Counted from the stretch's first letter, positions 24,160 through 31,855 are shown. The stretch is DNA of 31,855 nt from CAYQZD01 sp964421875 (GCA_964421875.1 CAYQZD010000040.1:1-31855), one strand, 5' to 3'. Notes: generated by a model from the letters alone, not told the origin. Made by a program: numbers and translations.

Positions 24160-24215
24160 GTCCCAAAGTTTGTTACGATATTCACTTATTCTAACCTCAA
24201 AGAGGAGAAAGATAA

Positions 24216-26225
24216 ATGGCGATAATCGATTCTAAAACCGGAAAAATCCGCAAGAACTATACAGTCAAGGAACTGGAAGAAGCCGCAGACTATATGCGGG
24301 GACTGAACCTGGTCTGCCTGCGCGCCGCCGGTTCCGGACACGCCGGAGGGACAATGTCCGCTATGGACTTCACCGCCGCCCTCTACCTCCATTCCGCAAA
24401 CCACGACCCGGAAAATCCCGACTGGGAAGACCGCGACCGCATCATCTGGTCCACCGGACACAAAGCCCCCAACCTCTACCTGGGACTGGGAATGGCGGGA
24501 TACTTCGACGTCGAAGACGTGGCGCGCCTGCGCAAGCTCTACGCGCCTTACCAGGGCCACCCCCACTGGTTGAAGCTGAAGGGAGTGGAAGCTTCCACCG
24601 GCTCACTGGGGCAGGGAATGTCTATCGCCATCGGTATCGCGCTGGCGGGCAAAATCGACCGTAAGGACTACCAGGTATTCACCCTTCACGGCGACGGCGA
24701 ACTGCAGGAAGGGCAAATCTGGGAAGCGGCGATGGAGGCGGGGCATTTTAAACTGGATAACCTCACCGCCATCGTCGATGTCAACCGTCTGCAGATCGAC
24801 GGCTGGGTCAAGGATGTGATGGATATCGAACCGCTGCGCGACAAGTTCGAATCCTTTAACTGGAACGTCATCGAAATCGACGGCCACGATATGGCTCAGT
24901 TAGTCGAAGCGCTGGACCTCGCCCGCAAGTATAAGGGGAAACCGACGGTGATACTCGCCAATACGGTCAAGGGCAAAGGGATATCGTTTATGGAAGACGT
25001 CGCCGGCTGGCACGGCAGAGTTCCCAACCACGAGGAGATGCTCCGGGGCTTGAAGGAACTGGGACTCGAGGGAAAAATCGATGTTCCCAAAATGCTGAAA
25101 CGCGCCGAAGCTTATCAAGTCGAAGCTATGGAAATACTCGACGCTAAACAACCCAAATTTTCCCGCGATTACTGGTGGAACCACCAGGATAATATGAAGG
25201 TGGAGATGGACCCCACCCGCTGGGGGCTGGGCCGGATGCTGAAAGACCGCGGCGGCGACGACCGCGTAATCTGCATCGGAATGGACATCTCCGGCTCCAT
25301 CACTATCCTCCATTTCCTGAATGAACACGATGAACGGAAATCCCGCTTCATCAGCGTGGGCATTGCCGAGCAGTCCGGCACCTCGTTGGCGGCGGGTCTG
25401 GCTAAGGAAGGCAAGCTCCCGGTTCTCGGAACCTACGGCGTGTTCGCCTCCGGACGCAATTTAGACCAGCTCCGCACTACCGTCTGTTACGGTGAATTCA
25501 ATGTGATGGTGGCTGGAGCGCACGGCGGAGTCAGCGTCGGTCCTGACGGCGCCACTCACCAGGCGCTGGAGGAGCTGTTCCAGCTCACCGGCCTGCCCAA
25601 TATGATTGTGGCTGTCCCCGCAGATGTGAACGAGGTTTACAGGATGTCGGAATACCTGTTGTTCGACCATAAAGGTCCCAAATATGTGCGCTACGCCCGC
25701 GAAGCCACCCCCGTCATCACCGATTCTGACACCCCCTTCCAATTCGGCAAAGCCAACGTGATTCGCTTCCGGGGAGAAAAGGACAATTTCAAGGACGCCT
25801 TCGAGACCAAGCTGGCTTCGGAATACAAAAATGAAAATGAAGAACTGGCTCTTATCGCCTGCGGGCCGATGGTGCCCGAAGCGATGCGCGCCGCCTGGAT
25901 ATTGAAAAACGATTTCGGAATTGAATCCCGCATCGTCAACATTCACACAGTGAAACCCCTTGATAACGAAGCCATCGCCCGCGCCGCCGCGGAAACCGGC
26001 GTGGTGGTTACCGCTGAGGAGCATCAGATGGGAGGTTTCGGCAACTGGGTCGCCTCCGCTATTTTACGTGGTAGCGTCGGCAGAACCGTACTCTTCGATA
26101 TGGTGGGCGTCAAAGACCGGTTCGGCGAATCGGGCGCCCCCTGGGAATTGATCAAGGAGTTCGAAGTCTCCGGCGAGCATATCGCCGCTGCCGCCAAAGC
26201 GCTGTTGAACCAGGCGAAAAAGTGA
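24216..26225 (+). CDS. tkt: Transketolase
   Basis: A 669-residue cytosolic enzyme moving two-carbon units between sugar phosphates in the non-oxidative pentose phosphate pathway, using thiamine diphosphate and a metal ion. The start is ATG behind GAGGAGA. The N-terminal half has GSGHAGG (~35-41), the cofactor motif GDG at 159-161 continuing to DVNRLQIDG, and KGKG. The C-terminal half has the activating Glu385 (VGIAEQSG), GAHGGVSVGPDGATHQ and the C-terminal Rossmann-like domain. Wording of both halves (for example TYGVFASGRNLDQLRTTV and GSGHAGGTMSAMDF) resembles the two separate subunits of split transketolases, here joined in one chain. The next gene starts 22 bases downstream. Confidence 0.93.
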   Translation: MAIIDSKTGKIRKNYTVKELEEAADYMRGLNLVCLRAAGSGHAGGTMSAMDFTAALYLHSANHDPENPDWEDRDRIIWSTGHKAPNLYLGLGMAGYFDVEDVARLRKLYAPYQGHPHWLKLKGVEASTGSLGQGMSIAIGIALAGKIDRKDYQVFTLHGDGELQEGQIWEAAMEAGHFKLDNLTAIVDVNRLQIDGWVKDVMDIEPLRDKFESFNWNVIEIDGHDMAQLVEALDLARKYKGKPTVILANTVKGKGISFMEDVAGWHGRVPNHEEMLRGLKELGLEGKIDVPKMLKRAEAYQVEAMEILDAKQPKFSRDYWWNHQDNMKVEMDPTRWGLGRMLKDRGGDDRVICIGMDISGSITILHFLNEHDERKSRFISVGIAEQSGTSLAAGLAKEGKLPVLGTYGVFASGRNLDQLRTTVCYGEFNVMVAGAHGGVSVGPDGATHQALEELFQLTGLPNMIVAVPADVNEVYRMSEYLLFDHKGPKYVRYAREATPVITDSDTPFQFGKANVIRFRGEKDNFKDAFETKLASEYKNENEELALIACGPMVPEAMRAAWILKNDFGIESRIVNIHTVKPLDNEAIARAAAETGVVVTAEEHQMGGFGNWVASAILRGSVGRTVLFDMVGVKDRFGESGAPWELIKEFEVSGEHIAAAAKALLNQAKK

Positions 26226-26247
26226 AATACACCCCACTGGCGGTTGA

Positions 26248-28269
26248 ATGATTTCCAATAGTAACACCCCCCCCGACTCCGGATTCCGGGAATCGCTTAA
26301 GATAAACCTGTCCTGCGCCGCCCGTTATGGCGGTTTTACCGCCCTCTTGTCAGGCGCGGCGCTGTTTCTGCTGGTTTACCTCCGTTACGCGGATATCTGG
26401 TACGCTTCAGCCTGGGACAAGGTTCTTCATTTCGTCTATCTTACCGGGCAGTACGGGGGGTGGATACTGCTGGTTACATTGCTGGCTGCGATATTCATAA
26501 GTCTGATATCGCTCCTTCTCCGGCGCTTTAAAAGCCCGGCGAGACCCGGATTGTTCTACGCCTTGCTGGGGATAACACTCCAGCTTATTTTCTGGGCGGA
26601 ACTGTGTAATATGTTCTTTCCCAGTGCGCTAAGGCGTTCCCTGGGATCCTTGAGGTCAGCAGCAGTTATAATTATTCTTGCGGCTCTTTTATATATTGTA
26701 GTTTACCAGATACTCAGGAGAATATTACCCAACCGCGCCGGAACCGGCAAACGCGTGAAACCGGCGGTGTATTCGATTCCTGTCTATCTTCTTCTCGCCT
26801 TCATCGGCAGTTTCTTCGTCCCGCTGGCGGCTGAGTGGAAATCGATTGACGGATCTGAAGCTGTCGGGGTAGAAAACTACGACGGCGAGGGGACGCTGCT
26901 GATGGAAAACTTCACTCCGCCGGGGAAGCTCTACAACATCCTGCTCCTTTCCATTGACACCCTTCGAGGCGACGGGCTGGGATGTTACGGTTATCCCAAA
27001 CCGGTCAGCCCCTTCATCGACAGCCTGGCGCAGCATGGCGTCCGCTTCAAAAACGCCTATTCCGTGTCGCCCTGGACTATGCCGGCCCATGGCACGCTCT
27101 TCACCGCGCTCTACCCCTATGAACACGGCGCGGTCAGGATGCCGGTGCTGGGAACAGTCTTCGACCGGGTGGATGATTCCAAGGCGATGTTGAGCGAAAT
27201 CCTCGACTTCTTCGGTTACTACACCGCCGCCTTTATCAGCCATTTCTTCGTCTCTTCCAAGTGCGGTTTCAACCAGGGATTCGACCTCTTCGATGAAGGT
27301 AACGAGGGTTCCGACAGTTTCAGGGAGGCGGTGAATTTCCTCAAAAGTTACGACCTTAATGAACCGTTCTTTCTCTTTCTGCACACCTTCCTGGCGCACG
27401 AATACGAACCCTCGCCCTACTATGAAAAAATGTTCTGCGACCCTGCGCTGTCTCCCCGGAAGGAGGAGATTAAAGTTTTCAAAGGCAATATCCACCACAA
27501 CCAATGGATAGCCGACCGCAATCCCGGCTGGGCGGAGTACTTCAGAGGACTCTACGACGCTTCCGTCCGGGAAACCGACGACCGATTCGCGGAGGTGATG
27601 AATATCCTTCAAAAACGGGGGATTCTGGACAACACAGTGGTCATCATCCTATCCGACCACGGCGAAGAATTTTGGGAGCGGGGCTCCACCGGGCACGGCT
27701 TCTCCCTCTACGAAGAGCAGATGCGGGTGCCGCTGATATTCTTGCTGCCGCCGGAGACGGGGCTTTCCGGTATTACTGTGGACGGCAATGTCTGCCTCTT
27801 CGACATTCTGCCCACAATCCTGGACCTGATGGGGCTGCCGCCTCATCATCAAGCGCGCGGAGAATCGCTGCTGCCCGCGATGAGTGGAGAAAAGCTGCCA
27901 CCCCGAAAATTCTACCTCGAAACCTGCATCTACGAAAATGAGGTTGGTGTGGTGGAGGGGGAACGCAAATTCATCTATCGGAAAATGCCCCCGCTGGAAA
28001 AGGGGATTTTCACCTCGAAACGAGTGCATTTCCCCCTTAGAACCATACTGCACTACGGAGGGGATGAATTATATGACCTTAACCGAGACCCTGCGGAAAA
28101 AGTCAACCTGATTGCGGAAAAGCCGGACGCCGCCTCGGAATTAAGGGAAGACCTGATACGCCAATTCCTGCTTCGGTATCCGCAGTTTCTGCGGATGGAT
28201 ATTTCCGGGGGAAGGCGGCTCGATAAGAAAGATGTGGACAAACTGCGGGCGACGGGTTATGTGCATTGA
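26248..28269 (+). CDS. Membrane-anchored sulfatase-like (alkaline phosphatase superfamily) enzyme
   Basis: A 673-residue inner-membrane protein with five predicted helices (~28-46, 70-91, 101-122, 136-154, 175-194) followed by a sulfatase-fold domain (~223-640) expected outside the cytoplasm. Visible motifs are the metal site SIDTLRGD (D237), the nucleophile region SPWTMPAHGTLFTALYP (T277, H281), SDHGEEF (D470, H471) and TGHGFSLYEEQMRVPLI. The formylglycine signature C/S-x-P-x-R of true sulfatases is absent; threonine sits where the nucleophile belongs, as in phosphoglycerol or phosphoethanolamine transferases of the same fold. A role in modifying or trimming envelope phospho- or sulfo-glycans is inferred. 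There is no good ribosome binding site; it follows transketolase by 22 bases and is probably co-transcribed. The substrate is unknown. Confidence 0.85.
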   Translation: MISNSNTPPDSGFRESLKINLSCAARYGGFTALLSGAALFLLVYLRYADIWYASAWDKVLHFVYLTGQYGGWILLVTLLAAIFISLISLLLRRFKSPARPGLFYALLGITLQLIFWAELCNMFFPSALRRSLGSLRSAAVIIILAALLYIVVYQILRRILPNRAGTGKRVKPAVYSIPVYLLLAFIGSFFVPLAAEWKSIDGSEAVGVENYDGEGTLLMENFTPPGKLYNILLLSIDTLRGDGLGCYGYPKPVSPFIDSLAQHGVRFKNAYSVSPWTMPAHGTLFTALYPYEHGAVRMPVLGTVFDRVDDSKAMLSEILDFFGYYTAAFISHFFVSSKCGFNQGFDLFDEGNEGSDSFREAVNFLKSYDLNEPFFLFLHTFLAHEYEPSPYYEKMFCDPALSPRKEEIKVFKGNIHHNQWIADRNPGWAEYFRGLYDASVRETDDRFAEVMNILQKRGILDNTVVIILSDHGEEFWERGSTGHGFSLYEEQMRVPLIFLLPPETGLSGITVDGNVCLFDILPTILDLMGLPPHHQARGESLLPAMSGEKLPPRKFYLETCIYENEVGVVEGERKFIYRKMPPLEKGIFTSKRVHFPLRTILHYGGDELYDLNRDPAEKVNLIAEKPDAASELREDLIRQFLLRYPQFLRMDISGGRRLDKKDVDKLRATGYVH

Positions 28270-28328
28270 TGGCGGGCATCGATGGCAAACAGCGGCTTTG
28301 CCCTATTAACACTATGGGAGTCATCATT

Positions 28329-29528
28329 GTGAAAAAAGCGATAATATCTCTTTCGACAATCCTGGTTGTTTCGAGCTTCGCGCTGGGGCAATTAAGTGTG
28401 ACCACAACCGCTTCGGTGATGAAACTGGAATATAAGTCGCTCGATAAAGCCAGAGCCGCCGCTCTGGAGCAGGCCAAGCTCGACGCCGCCAAACAGATTT
28501 TCGGTCTGCGCCTCCAGCCCGTCATCGATAAAGAAAATCCCGCCCTGTCAGTAGTGGATCTGGTGAAAACTTCAGCGCGTCTGCTTAAAATAGAAGGCGG
28601 TCCCACCTTTTCCGAAGGGATGTACGGCAGCGAAATCAATGCCACCATCAAGGCTTATGCCACTGTTGAGGATTTTAAGCTGTTCCAGCCTTTAACCATC
28701 ACACAGCAGGTTACGGTATCGTCCCCCGGCAAATCCGCCTCGGAGCTGGAATCGATGGCGCAGGACCAGGCTCGCTGCGAAGCACTTACGAGATACGACC
28801 CCAGGCTGATAGCCGTCACCCGGCAGGCGATGATGCGCCTGATTCACAATGTAAGCTACATCCGGCTTTCAGGAAAGCCTACGGGATATTCGCTGAGTAT
28901 GACCGGAACGATATACTCCATCGAAGTGCGCGCCCTTGTCGATAAATATCTTGGAGTGCAGGAAGCTCCACCGCCTCAATACACCGCTCCCGCGGCTGCC
29001 CCTCCTTCCCCGGCTCCGGTATTCCAGCCCGGCGGCGAATTGGTTACCGTGCCTTCCAACCGGGAAAACCGGCAGTTGTCGATGTTTCCCATCAAGGAGC
29101 CCTGGGGTGAGCGGTGGGCGGTGATAGCGGCTGATAGGAACAGCAGCTATGGCTGGCAGGAATCATCGAAAAGAGTGCGGAGCGCGTATCCTCCCGCGAC
29201 CTTTTTGCGCGGATTGCTCTATTTGCATCCAGTGTCGCGGAATGAACCAGGCCTCATCGAAGGAGTCTTCACCATCGACCAGCCTGATGTTACGCTGCGG
29301 ATGAAGATAGCGAACAACCAAAAAGGCGCCGATTGGACCCTGAAGGTCGTGGTGAACGAAAAGGAAATCGGCCAGCGCCTTATCCGGGAAGATGATTGGC
29401 AGACGGTCGATTTTTCCTTGGCGGATTATTACGGTCAAAAGGTGACAATCCTGATTGTCTTCGAACAGGCCGGCGACTGGCTGAATGAGTTCGCATTCTT
29501 CGACAAGATAGAATTTGTGCGGGAATAG
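28329..29528 (+). CDS. Exported LPP20/FlgT-like protein with C-terminal beta-sandwich
   Basis: About 399 residues. I chose GTG at 28329 because GGGAG (28316-28320) is well placed and a clean signal peptide follows (MKKAIISLSTILVVSSFALG|Q). The frame is open upstream to 28266 and an ATG at 28269 overlaps the previous stop codon, so a coupled longer form cannot be excluded. Residues ~20-215 have the alternating alpha/beta pattern and the 'A...A...A...I.G' helix (ALEQAKLDAAKQIFGLRL) seen in LPP20/FlgT N-terminal domains, apparently twice (second: ESMAQDQARCEALTRYDPRL). A proline-rich linker (~220-240, PPPQYTAPAAAPPSPAP) leads to a C-terminal ~155-residue domain rich in beta strands ending FAFFDKIEFV, like carbohydrate-binding jelly rolls. 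Function unknown. Confidence 0.7.
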   Translation: MKKAIISLSTILVVSSFALGQLSVTTTASVMKLEYKSLDKARAAALEQAKLDAAKQIFGLRLQPVIDKENPALSVVDLVKTSARLLKIEGGPTFSEGMYGSEINATIKAYATVEDFKLFQPLTITQQVTVSSPGKSASELESMAQDQARCEALTRYDPRLIAVTRQAMMRLIHNVSYIRLSGKPTGYSLSMTGTIYSIEVRALVDKYLGVQEAPPPQYTAPAAAPPSPAPVFQPGGELVTVPSNRENRQLSMFPIKEPWGERWAVIAADRNSSYGWQESSKRVRSAYPPATFLRGLLYLHPVSRNEPGLIEGVFTIDQPDVTLRMKIANNQKGADWTLKVVVNEKEIGQRLIREDDWQTVDFSLADYYGQKVTILIVFEQAGDWLNEFAFFDKIEFVRE

Positions 29529-29542
29529 GTGAGGTGCATATT

Positions 29543-29559
29543 CATTCTTGAAAAGAATG
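29543..29559. repeat. Small perfect hairpin after the exported protein gene
   Basis: CATTCTT pairs with AAGAATG around GAA, 15 bases after the stop codon. No T run follows. Confidence 0.5.
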
Positions 29560-29572
29560 ACGCGAAAATGAA

Positions 29573-29650
29573 TGTCATTCCCGCGCAAGCGGGAATCCAT
29601 CTTCTTGTATTTATATTAGATACTGGACTCCTGCTTACGCAGGAGTGACA
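29573..29650. repeat. Two-hairpin REP-like element
   Basis: TGTCATTCCCGC-GCAA-GCGGGAAT (to 29596) and, 30 bases on, ACTCCTGC-TTAC-GCAGGAGT (29627-29646) followed by GACA. Each stem is 8 bp and perfect, and the outer words TGTCA and TGACA mirror each other. The first hairpin fits the ATTCCC-N8-GGGAAT pattern known from neisserial dRS3 repeats, a pattern match only. Confidence 0.75.
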
Positions 29651-29726
29651 AATCATAGCACAACCTTTTGGGGAATCGCGAAATAACGAGTTTTTATCGA
29701 ATCCCCCCCCCATACGATAGATATTA

Positions 29727-30068
29727 TTGAATGAACAAGCTCAAATAATCGACAAGCTGGTCAGCCGGATTGTCGAACTGGTCAATCCCCTGCAAATCAT
29801 TCTTTTCGGCTCCGCCGCCCGGGGGGAAACCACCCCCGACAGCGACATCGACCTGCTGGTGGTGATGCCCAACGGCACCCATCAGCGGGAAACGGCGCAA
29901 AGGCTCTACCGGGATATTAGAGGAATCAAAGCGCCGTTTGACATCCTCGTCGCCACTCCAAGTGTGTTGGAAAAGCATCGAGATAATATCGGTTTAATTT
30001 ACTATGTCATTTTAGAAGAGGGAAAAAGCGTATATGTCGCAGAAAGAAATCATACCGGGATCAGCTGA
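29727..30068 (+). CDS. MNT-type nucleotidyltransferase (antitoxin-like partner of HEPN)
   Basis: A 113-residue minimal nucleotidyltransferase. TTG at 29727 is the first possible start because an in-frame stop lies at 29718-29720; the ribosome binding site is weak. The family signature GSX10DXD is complete: G28-S29, D40, D42 (ILFGSAARGETTPDSDIDLL), with a third carboxylate at D72 (APFDILV). In known MNT/HEPN pairs such a protein adds AMP to the HEPN partner and neutralises it. The reading frame overlaps the HEPN gene by 35 bases, so the two are translationally linked. Whether this pair is a toxin-antitoxin system or has another role is not decided by sequence. Confidence 0.85.
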   Translation: MNEQAQIIDKLVSRIVELVNPLQIILFGSAARGETTPDSDIDLLVVMPNGTHQRETAQRLYRDIRGIKAPFDILVATPSVLEKHRDNIGLIYYVILEEGKSVYVAERNHTGIS

Positions 30069-30435
30069 AGATTGGATGAGACACGCGTTAAGCGACTTAG
30101 AACTGGCTCAAATAGAACCGAAAAACGCGATATTATACAGTGACCTCTGTTTTCATTGCCAACAAGCGGCGGAAAAAGCGATAAAAGCGGTATTGGTTCA
30201 TAACCAAGTAAGATTTCCTAATACTCACAGTATTATTTATTTATTGGAACTCTTGCAGGAGCTATTGGATATTGCTCCATTAGTTATTGAAGCCTCGATT
30301 CTGAGCGATTACGCTGTTTCAGTTAGATATCCGGGAGATGCGGATGAGGTTACAGTTGACGAATGGAGAACGGCTTTAAAACACGCCTGCAATGTGGTCG
30401 AATGGGCTCGGAGTATCATCGAGAAAATCGACTAA
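30034..30435 (+). CDS. HEPN-domain protein (possible RNase toxin)
   Basis: A 133-residue all-helical HEPN protein with the usual landmarks: YSDLCFHCQQAAEKAIKAVL (helix 2), a THSI..LL helix, and DYAVSVRYPGDADEVT. Near the C-terminal helix it carries R112-TALK-H117, which fits the Rx4-6H motif of ribonuclease-active HEPN proteins. The tyrosine of the RX4HXY form, the known AMP-acceptor in some pairs, is cysteine here (HAC). The start ATG lies inside the MNT gene. The aminotransferase gene begins 26 bases after the stop codon. Confidence 0.82.
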   Translation: MSQKEIIPGSAEDWMRHALSDLELAQIEPKNAILYSDLCFHCQQAAEKAIKAVLVHNQVRFPNTHSIIYLLELLQELLDIAPLVIEASILSDYAVSVRYPGDADEVTVDEWRTALKHACNVVEWARSIIEKID

Positions 30436-30461
30436 CTTTAGTAAAATATAAGGGAAAAAAT

Positions 30462-31628
30462 ATGAAACTCGCAGATTCTATGTCCCGCCTGGGCACCGAA
30501 ACCGCCTTCCTGGTGCTGGCGAAAGCCAAAGCCCTGGAAGCCAAGGGACGCGAAATCGTCCACCTGGAAATCGGCGAACCCGATTTCGACACTCCCAAGA
30601 ACATCGTCGAAGCTTGTAAAAAAGCCCTGGACGAAGGCTACACCCATTACAATCCTTCGCCGGGATACCCCGACCTGCGGCAAGTAATCGCCGACGATAT
30701 CAACGCCCGCCGCAAAATAAAAAAATACGATATGGAGAATGTGGTGGTCACTCCCGGCGGCAAGCCCATCATCTTCTTCTCCCTTCTGGCGACGGTCAAC
30801 CCCGGTGACGAAGTGATTTATCCCAATCCCGGCTTCCCCATCTACGGCTCGGTCATCGACTGGATCGGAGCCAAACCTGTACCTATCCCCCTGCGCGAAG
30901 AAAACGACTTCAGAATGGATGTGGACGAATTCAAGAAGCTGGTCACCGACAAGACCAAGTATGTGATTATCAATTCCCCCCAGAACCCCACCGGCGGCGT
31001 CCTGACCCGCGACGACCTCAAAACCATCGCCGAAATCGCGCTGGAACGAGGTTTCTGGGTGCTGTCCGACGAAATCTACTGCAACATCGTTTACCAGGGA
31101 GAGCATCATTCGTTGTCCGAATTCGACGGGATGGAAGAGCAGTTAATCCTGCTGGACGGATTCTCAAAAACCTACGCGATGACCGGCTGGCGAGCCGGAT
31201 ACGGCTTGATGCCCAAGGAGCTGGCAAAATGGGTGGCTCAGCTCCAGACAAACTCCAATTCCTGCGTCAACTCCTTCATCCAGCGCGCCTGTATCGAAGC
31301 CATTAAGGGTCCCCAGGACGCGGTGGGGGGGATGGTGGCCGAGTTTAAGCGCCGCCGCGATGTGATTGTGGACGGACTGAACCAAATTCCCCGCTTTAGC
31401 TGCTTAAGGCCCAAAGGATCCTTCTATGTCTTCCCCAACATCAAGGAGTTCGGGATTCCCTCGCAGAAGATGGAAGACTTCCTGATGGAGGAGGCGGGCG
31501 TGGCTGCCCTCACCGGAACCTCCTTCGGCGAATTCGGTGAAGGCTATATCCGCTTCTCCTACGCCAATTCCATAGAAAACATCAGTAAAGCACTGGATAA
31601 AACCGCCGAGGCGGTGAAAAAGCTGTAG
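30462..31628 (+). CDS. Class I/II pyridoxal-phosphate aminotransferase (aspartate aminotransferase-like)
   Basis: A 388-residue cytosolic enzyme transferring an amino group between an amino acid and a 2-oxo acid. The start is ATG at 30462 with AGGGA at 30451-30455; the frame is open further upstream to 30363, but that part lies over the HEPN gene and adds nonsense. Fold-type I landmarks are HLEIGEPDFDTP, YNPSPGYPDLR, TPGGKPIIFFSL, NSPQNPTGG, the cofactor site SDEIYC, the Schiff-base Lys236 in GFSKTYAMTGWRAGY, and the substrate-binding Arg in YIRFSYANS. The length is normal for the family. Likely substrates are aspartate or alanine with 2-oxoglutarate, but side-chain choice cannot be read with certainty. 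Confidence 0.9.
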   Translation: MKLADSMSRLGTETAFLVLAKAKALEAKGREIVHLEIGEPDFDTPKNIVEACKKALDEGYTHYNPSPGYPDLRQVIADDINARRKIKKYDMENVVVTPGGKPIIFFSLLATVNPGDEVIYPNPGFPIYGSVIDWIGAKPVPIPLREENDFRMDVDEFKKLVTDKTKYVIINSPQNPTGGVLTRDDLKTIAEIALERGFWVLSDEIYCNIVYQGEHHSLSEFDGMEEQLILLDGFSKTYAMTGWRAGYGLMPKELAKWVAQLQTNSNSCVNSFIQRACIEAIKGPQDAVGGMVAEFKRRRDVIVDGLNQIPRFSCLRPKGSFYVFPNIKEFGIPSQKMEDFLMEEAGVAALTGTSFGEFGEGYIRFSYANSIENISKALDKTAEAVKKL

Positions 31629-31648
31629 GGGCTTGATTCATCAAGCCC
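31629..31648. repeat. Hairpin directly after the aminotransferase stop codon
   Basis: GGGCTTGA pairs with TCAAGCCC around TTCA, starting on the base after the stop codon. No T run follows closely, so termination is uncertain. Its placement copies that of the inverted repeat at 9192-9262. Confidence 0.55.
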
Positions 31649-31729
31649 GTCTCTATGTTATTATATTACAACGGATTAGATAAATGTAATCCCTACATTG
31701 GTGACACTTTACCGATTTGAAGCGCAAGC

Positions 31730-31798
31730 GTCATTCTGGCTGCGAAGCAAGCCAGAATCTTTCTTTTTCGGAAGGACTCCGGCTTCGCCGGAATGACA
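31730..31798. repeat. Two-hairpin REP-like element, second copy
   Basis: GTCATTCTGGCT...AGCCAGAAT (hairpin to 31758) and ACTCCGGC-TTC-GCCGGAAT (31776-31794, one mismatch) followed by GACA. The layout and boundary words match the element at 29573-29650, but the stems differ in sequence. Confidence 0.7.
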
Positions 31799-31855
31799 TC
31801 GTATCTGCAGCTTCATAAGACGAAATTCTTACCTACATTGTAACGATTGACGGAT

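Larger units (their letters stand above)
23731..24215. other. Repeat-dense intergenic region before transketolase
   Basis: In order: a 7-base tandem repeat (23738-23779), a perfect 18-base palindrome (23791-23808), a hairpin GGCGGAAT-CTT-ATTCCGCC (23818-23836), arms GCGGGGA/TCCCCGC a little downstream, two 8-base tandem repeats (23892-23915 and 23932-23955), another 7-base repeat (24011-24038), a promoter candidate (24067-24095) and two leader hairpins (24105-24154). No reading frame of interest is seen. Confidence 0.7.

Noticed and set aside
25461..26024. 187-codon frame on the minus strand
   Set aside because: It is antisense to the C-terminal half of transketolase, whose motifs are intact.
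26725..27612. 295-codon frame on the minus strand
   Set aside because: It is antisense to the sulfatase-like gene and has no plausible start site or domain.
28266..28328. Upstream TTG/ATG start of the exported LPP20-like protein
   Set aside because: It would bury the signal peptide behind 21 polar residues; GTG at 28329 has a well-spaced GGGAG. A coupled start at 28269 stays possible but less likely.
29577..29596. Neisserial dRS3 repeat and hence a neisserial origin
   Set aside because: The ATTCCC-N8-GGGAAT pattern fits, but short palindromes of this form occur in many genomes and the genes here are of FCB type.
30363..30461. 33-codon N-terminal extension of the aminotransferase
   Set aside because: It overlaps the HEPN gene in another frame; AGGGA and ATG at 30462 give the family's normal N-terminus.
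1..31855. tRNA, rRNA or known riboswitch
   Set aside because: No cloverleaf with a TTCGA-type arm, rRNA core sequence or recognised riboswitch core was seen in the intergenic stretches on either strand by eye.

Overview
The window holds ten protein genes, all on the + strand, and no RNA genes. Four of the proteins (starts at 358, 7344, 9502 and 21655) are secreted. Each begins with a signal peptide and ends in the roughly 80-residue sorting tail of the type IX secretion system (PNPFN ... G..V..L..G....G.h...wdg..l.sG.Y......g.....K..lvK). That tail, the multi-domain sensor kinase with two-component-regulator propellers, and the overall style of the genes point to an uncultured lineage of the Fibrobacterota-Chlorobiota-Bacteroidota (FCB) group. 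A Cloacimonadota-, Zixibacteria- or Electryoneota-like lineage would fit, but I cannot fix the phylum from this sequence.

Layout. 1-357: repeat-rich intergenic DNA. 358-2028: secreted Kelch-propeller protein, followed by a clear terminator. 2029-2549: repeat-rich intergenic DNA. 2550-7190: a 1546-residue sensor with fourteen propeller repeats, Y_Y_Y domain, membrane helix, histidine kinase, receiver and class III nucleotide cyclase in one chain. 7344-9191: secreted protein with one seven-unit 'DGGYIITGYT' repeat block. 9502-21378: an 11.9-kb gene for a 3958-residue secreted protein with six beta-helix modules, three more seven-unit repeat blocks, Ig-like PNGGESW domains, a shared pre-tail module and the sorting tail, followed by a terminator. 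21655-23730: secreted VCBS/FG-GAP repeat protein. 24216-31628: housekeeping and accessory genes, namely transketolase, a membrane-anchored alkaline-phosphatase-superfamily (sulfatase-like) enzyme, an exported LPP20/FlgT-like protein, an overlapping MNT nucleotidyltransferase/HEPN pair, and a class I/II aminotransferase.

How the parts relate. The four tail-bearing proteins look like cell-surface or released proteins exported by one machinery encoded elsewhere. Three of them share a further ~125-residue module just before the tail. The kinase-cyclase in their midst could sense an extracellular ligand and signal by phosphotransfer and probably cAMP, but a link to the secreted proteins is only positional.

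The most unusual points are four. (1) The giant gene is a patchwork: GC-rich joints nearly identical in DNA alternate with AT-rich, divergent beta-helix segments (hand-counted 27% versus 73% GC about 300 bases apart in one reading frame). (2) Every 'DGGYIITGYT' block has exactly seven units, in two different genes. (3) Short tandem repeats of period 7 or 8 with different sequences occur at nine sites, two of them inside coding sequence at the C-terminal end of secreted proteins. (4) Intergenic DNA carries several dispersed palindromic repeat families. Four promoters with a shared TTGACT -35 box can be proposed.
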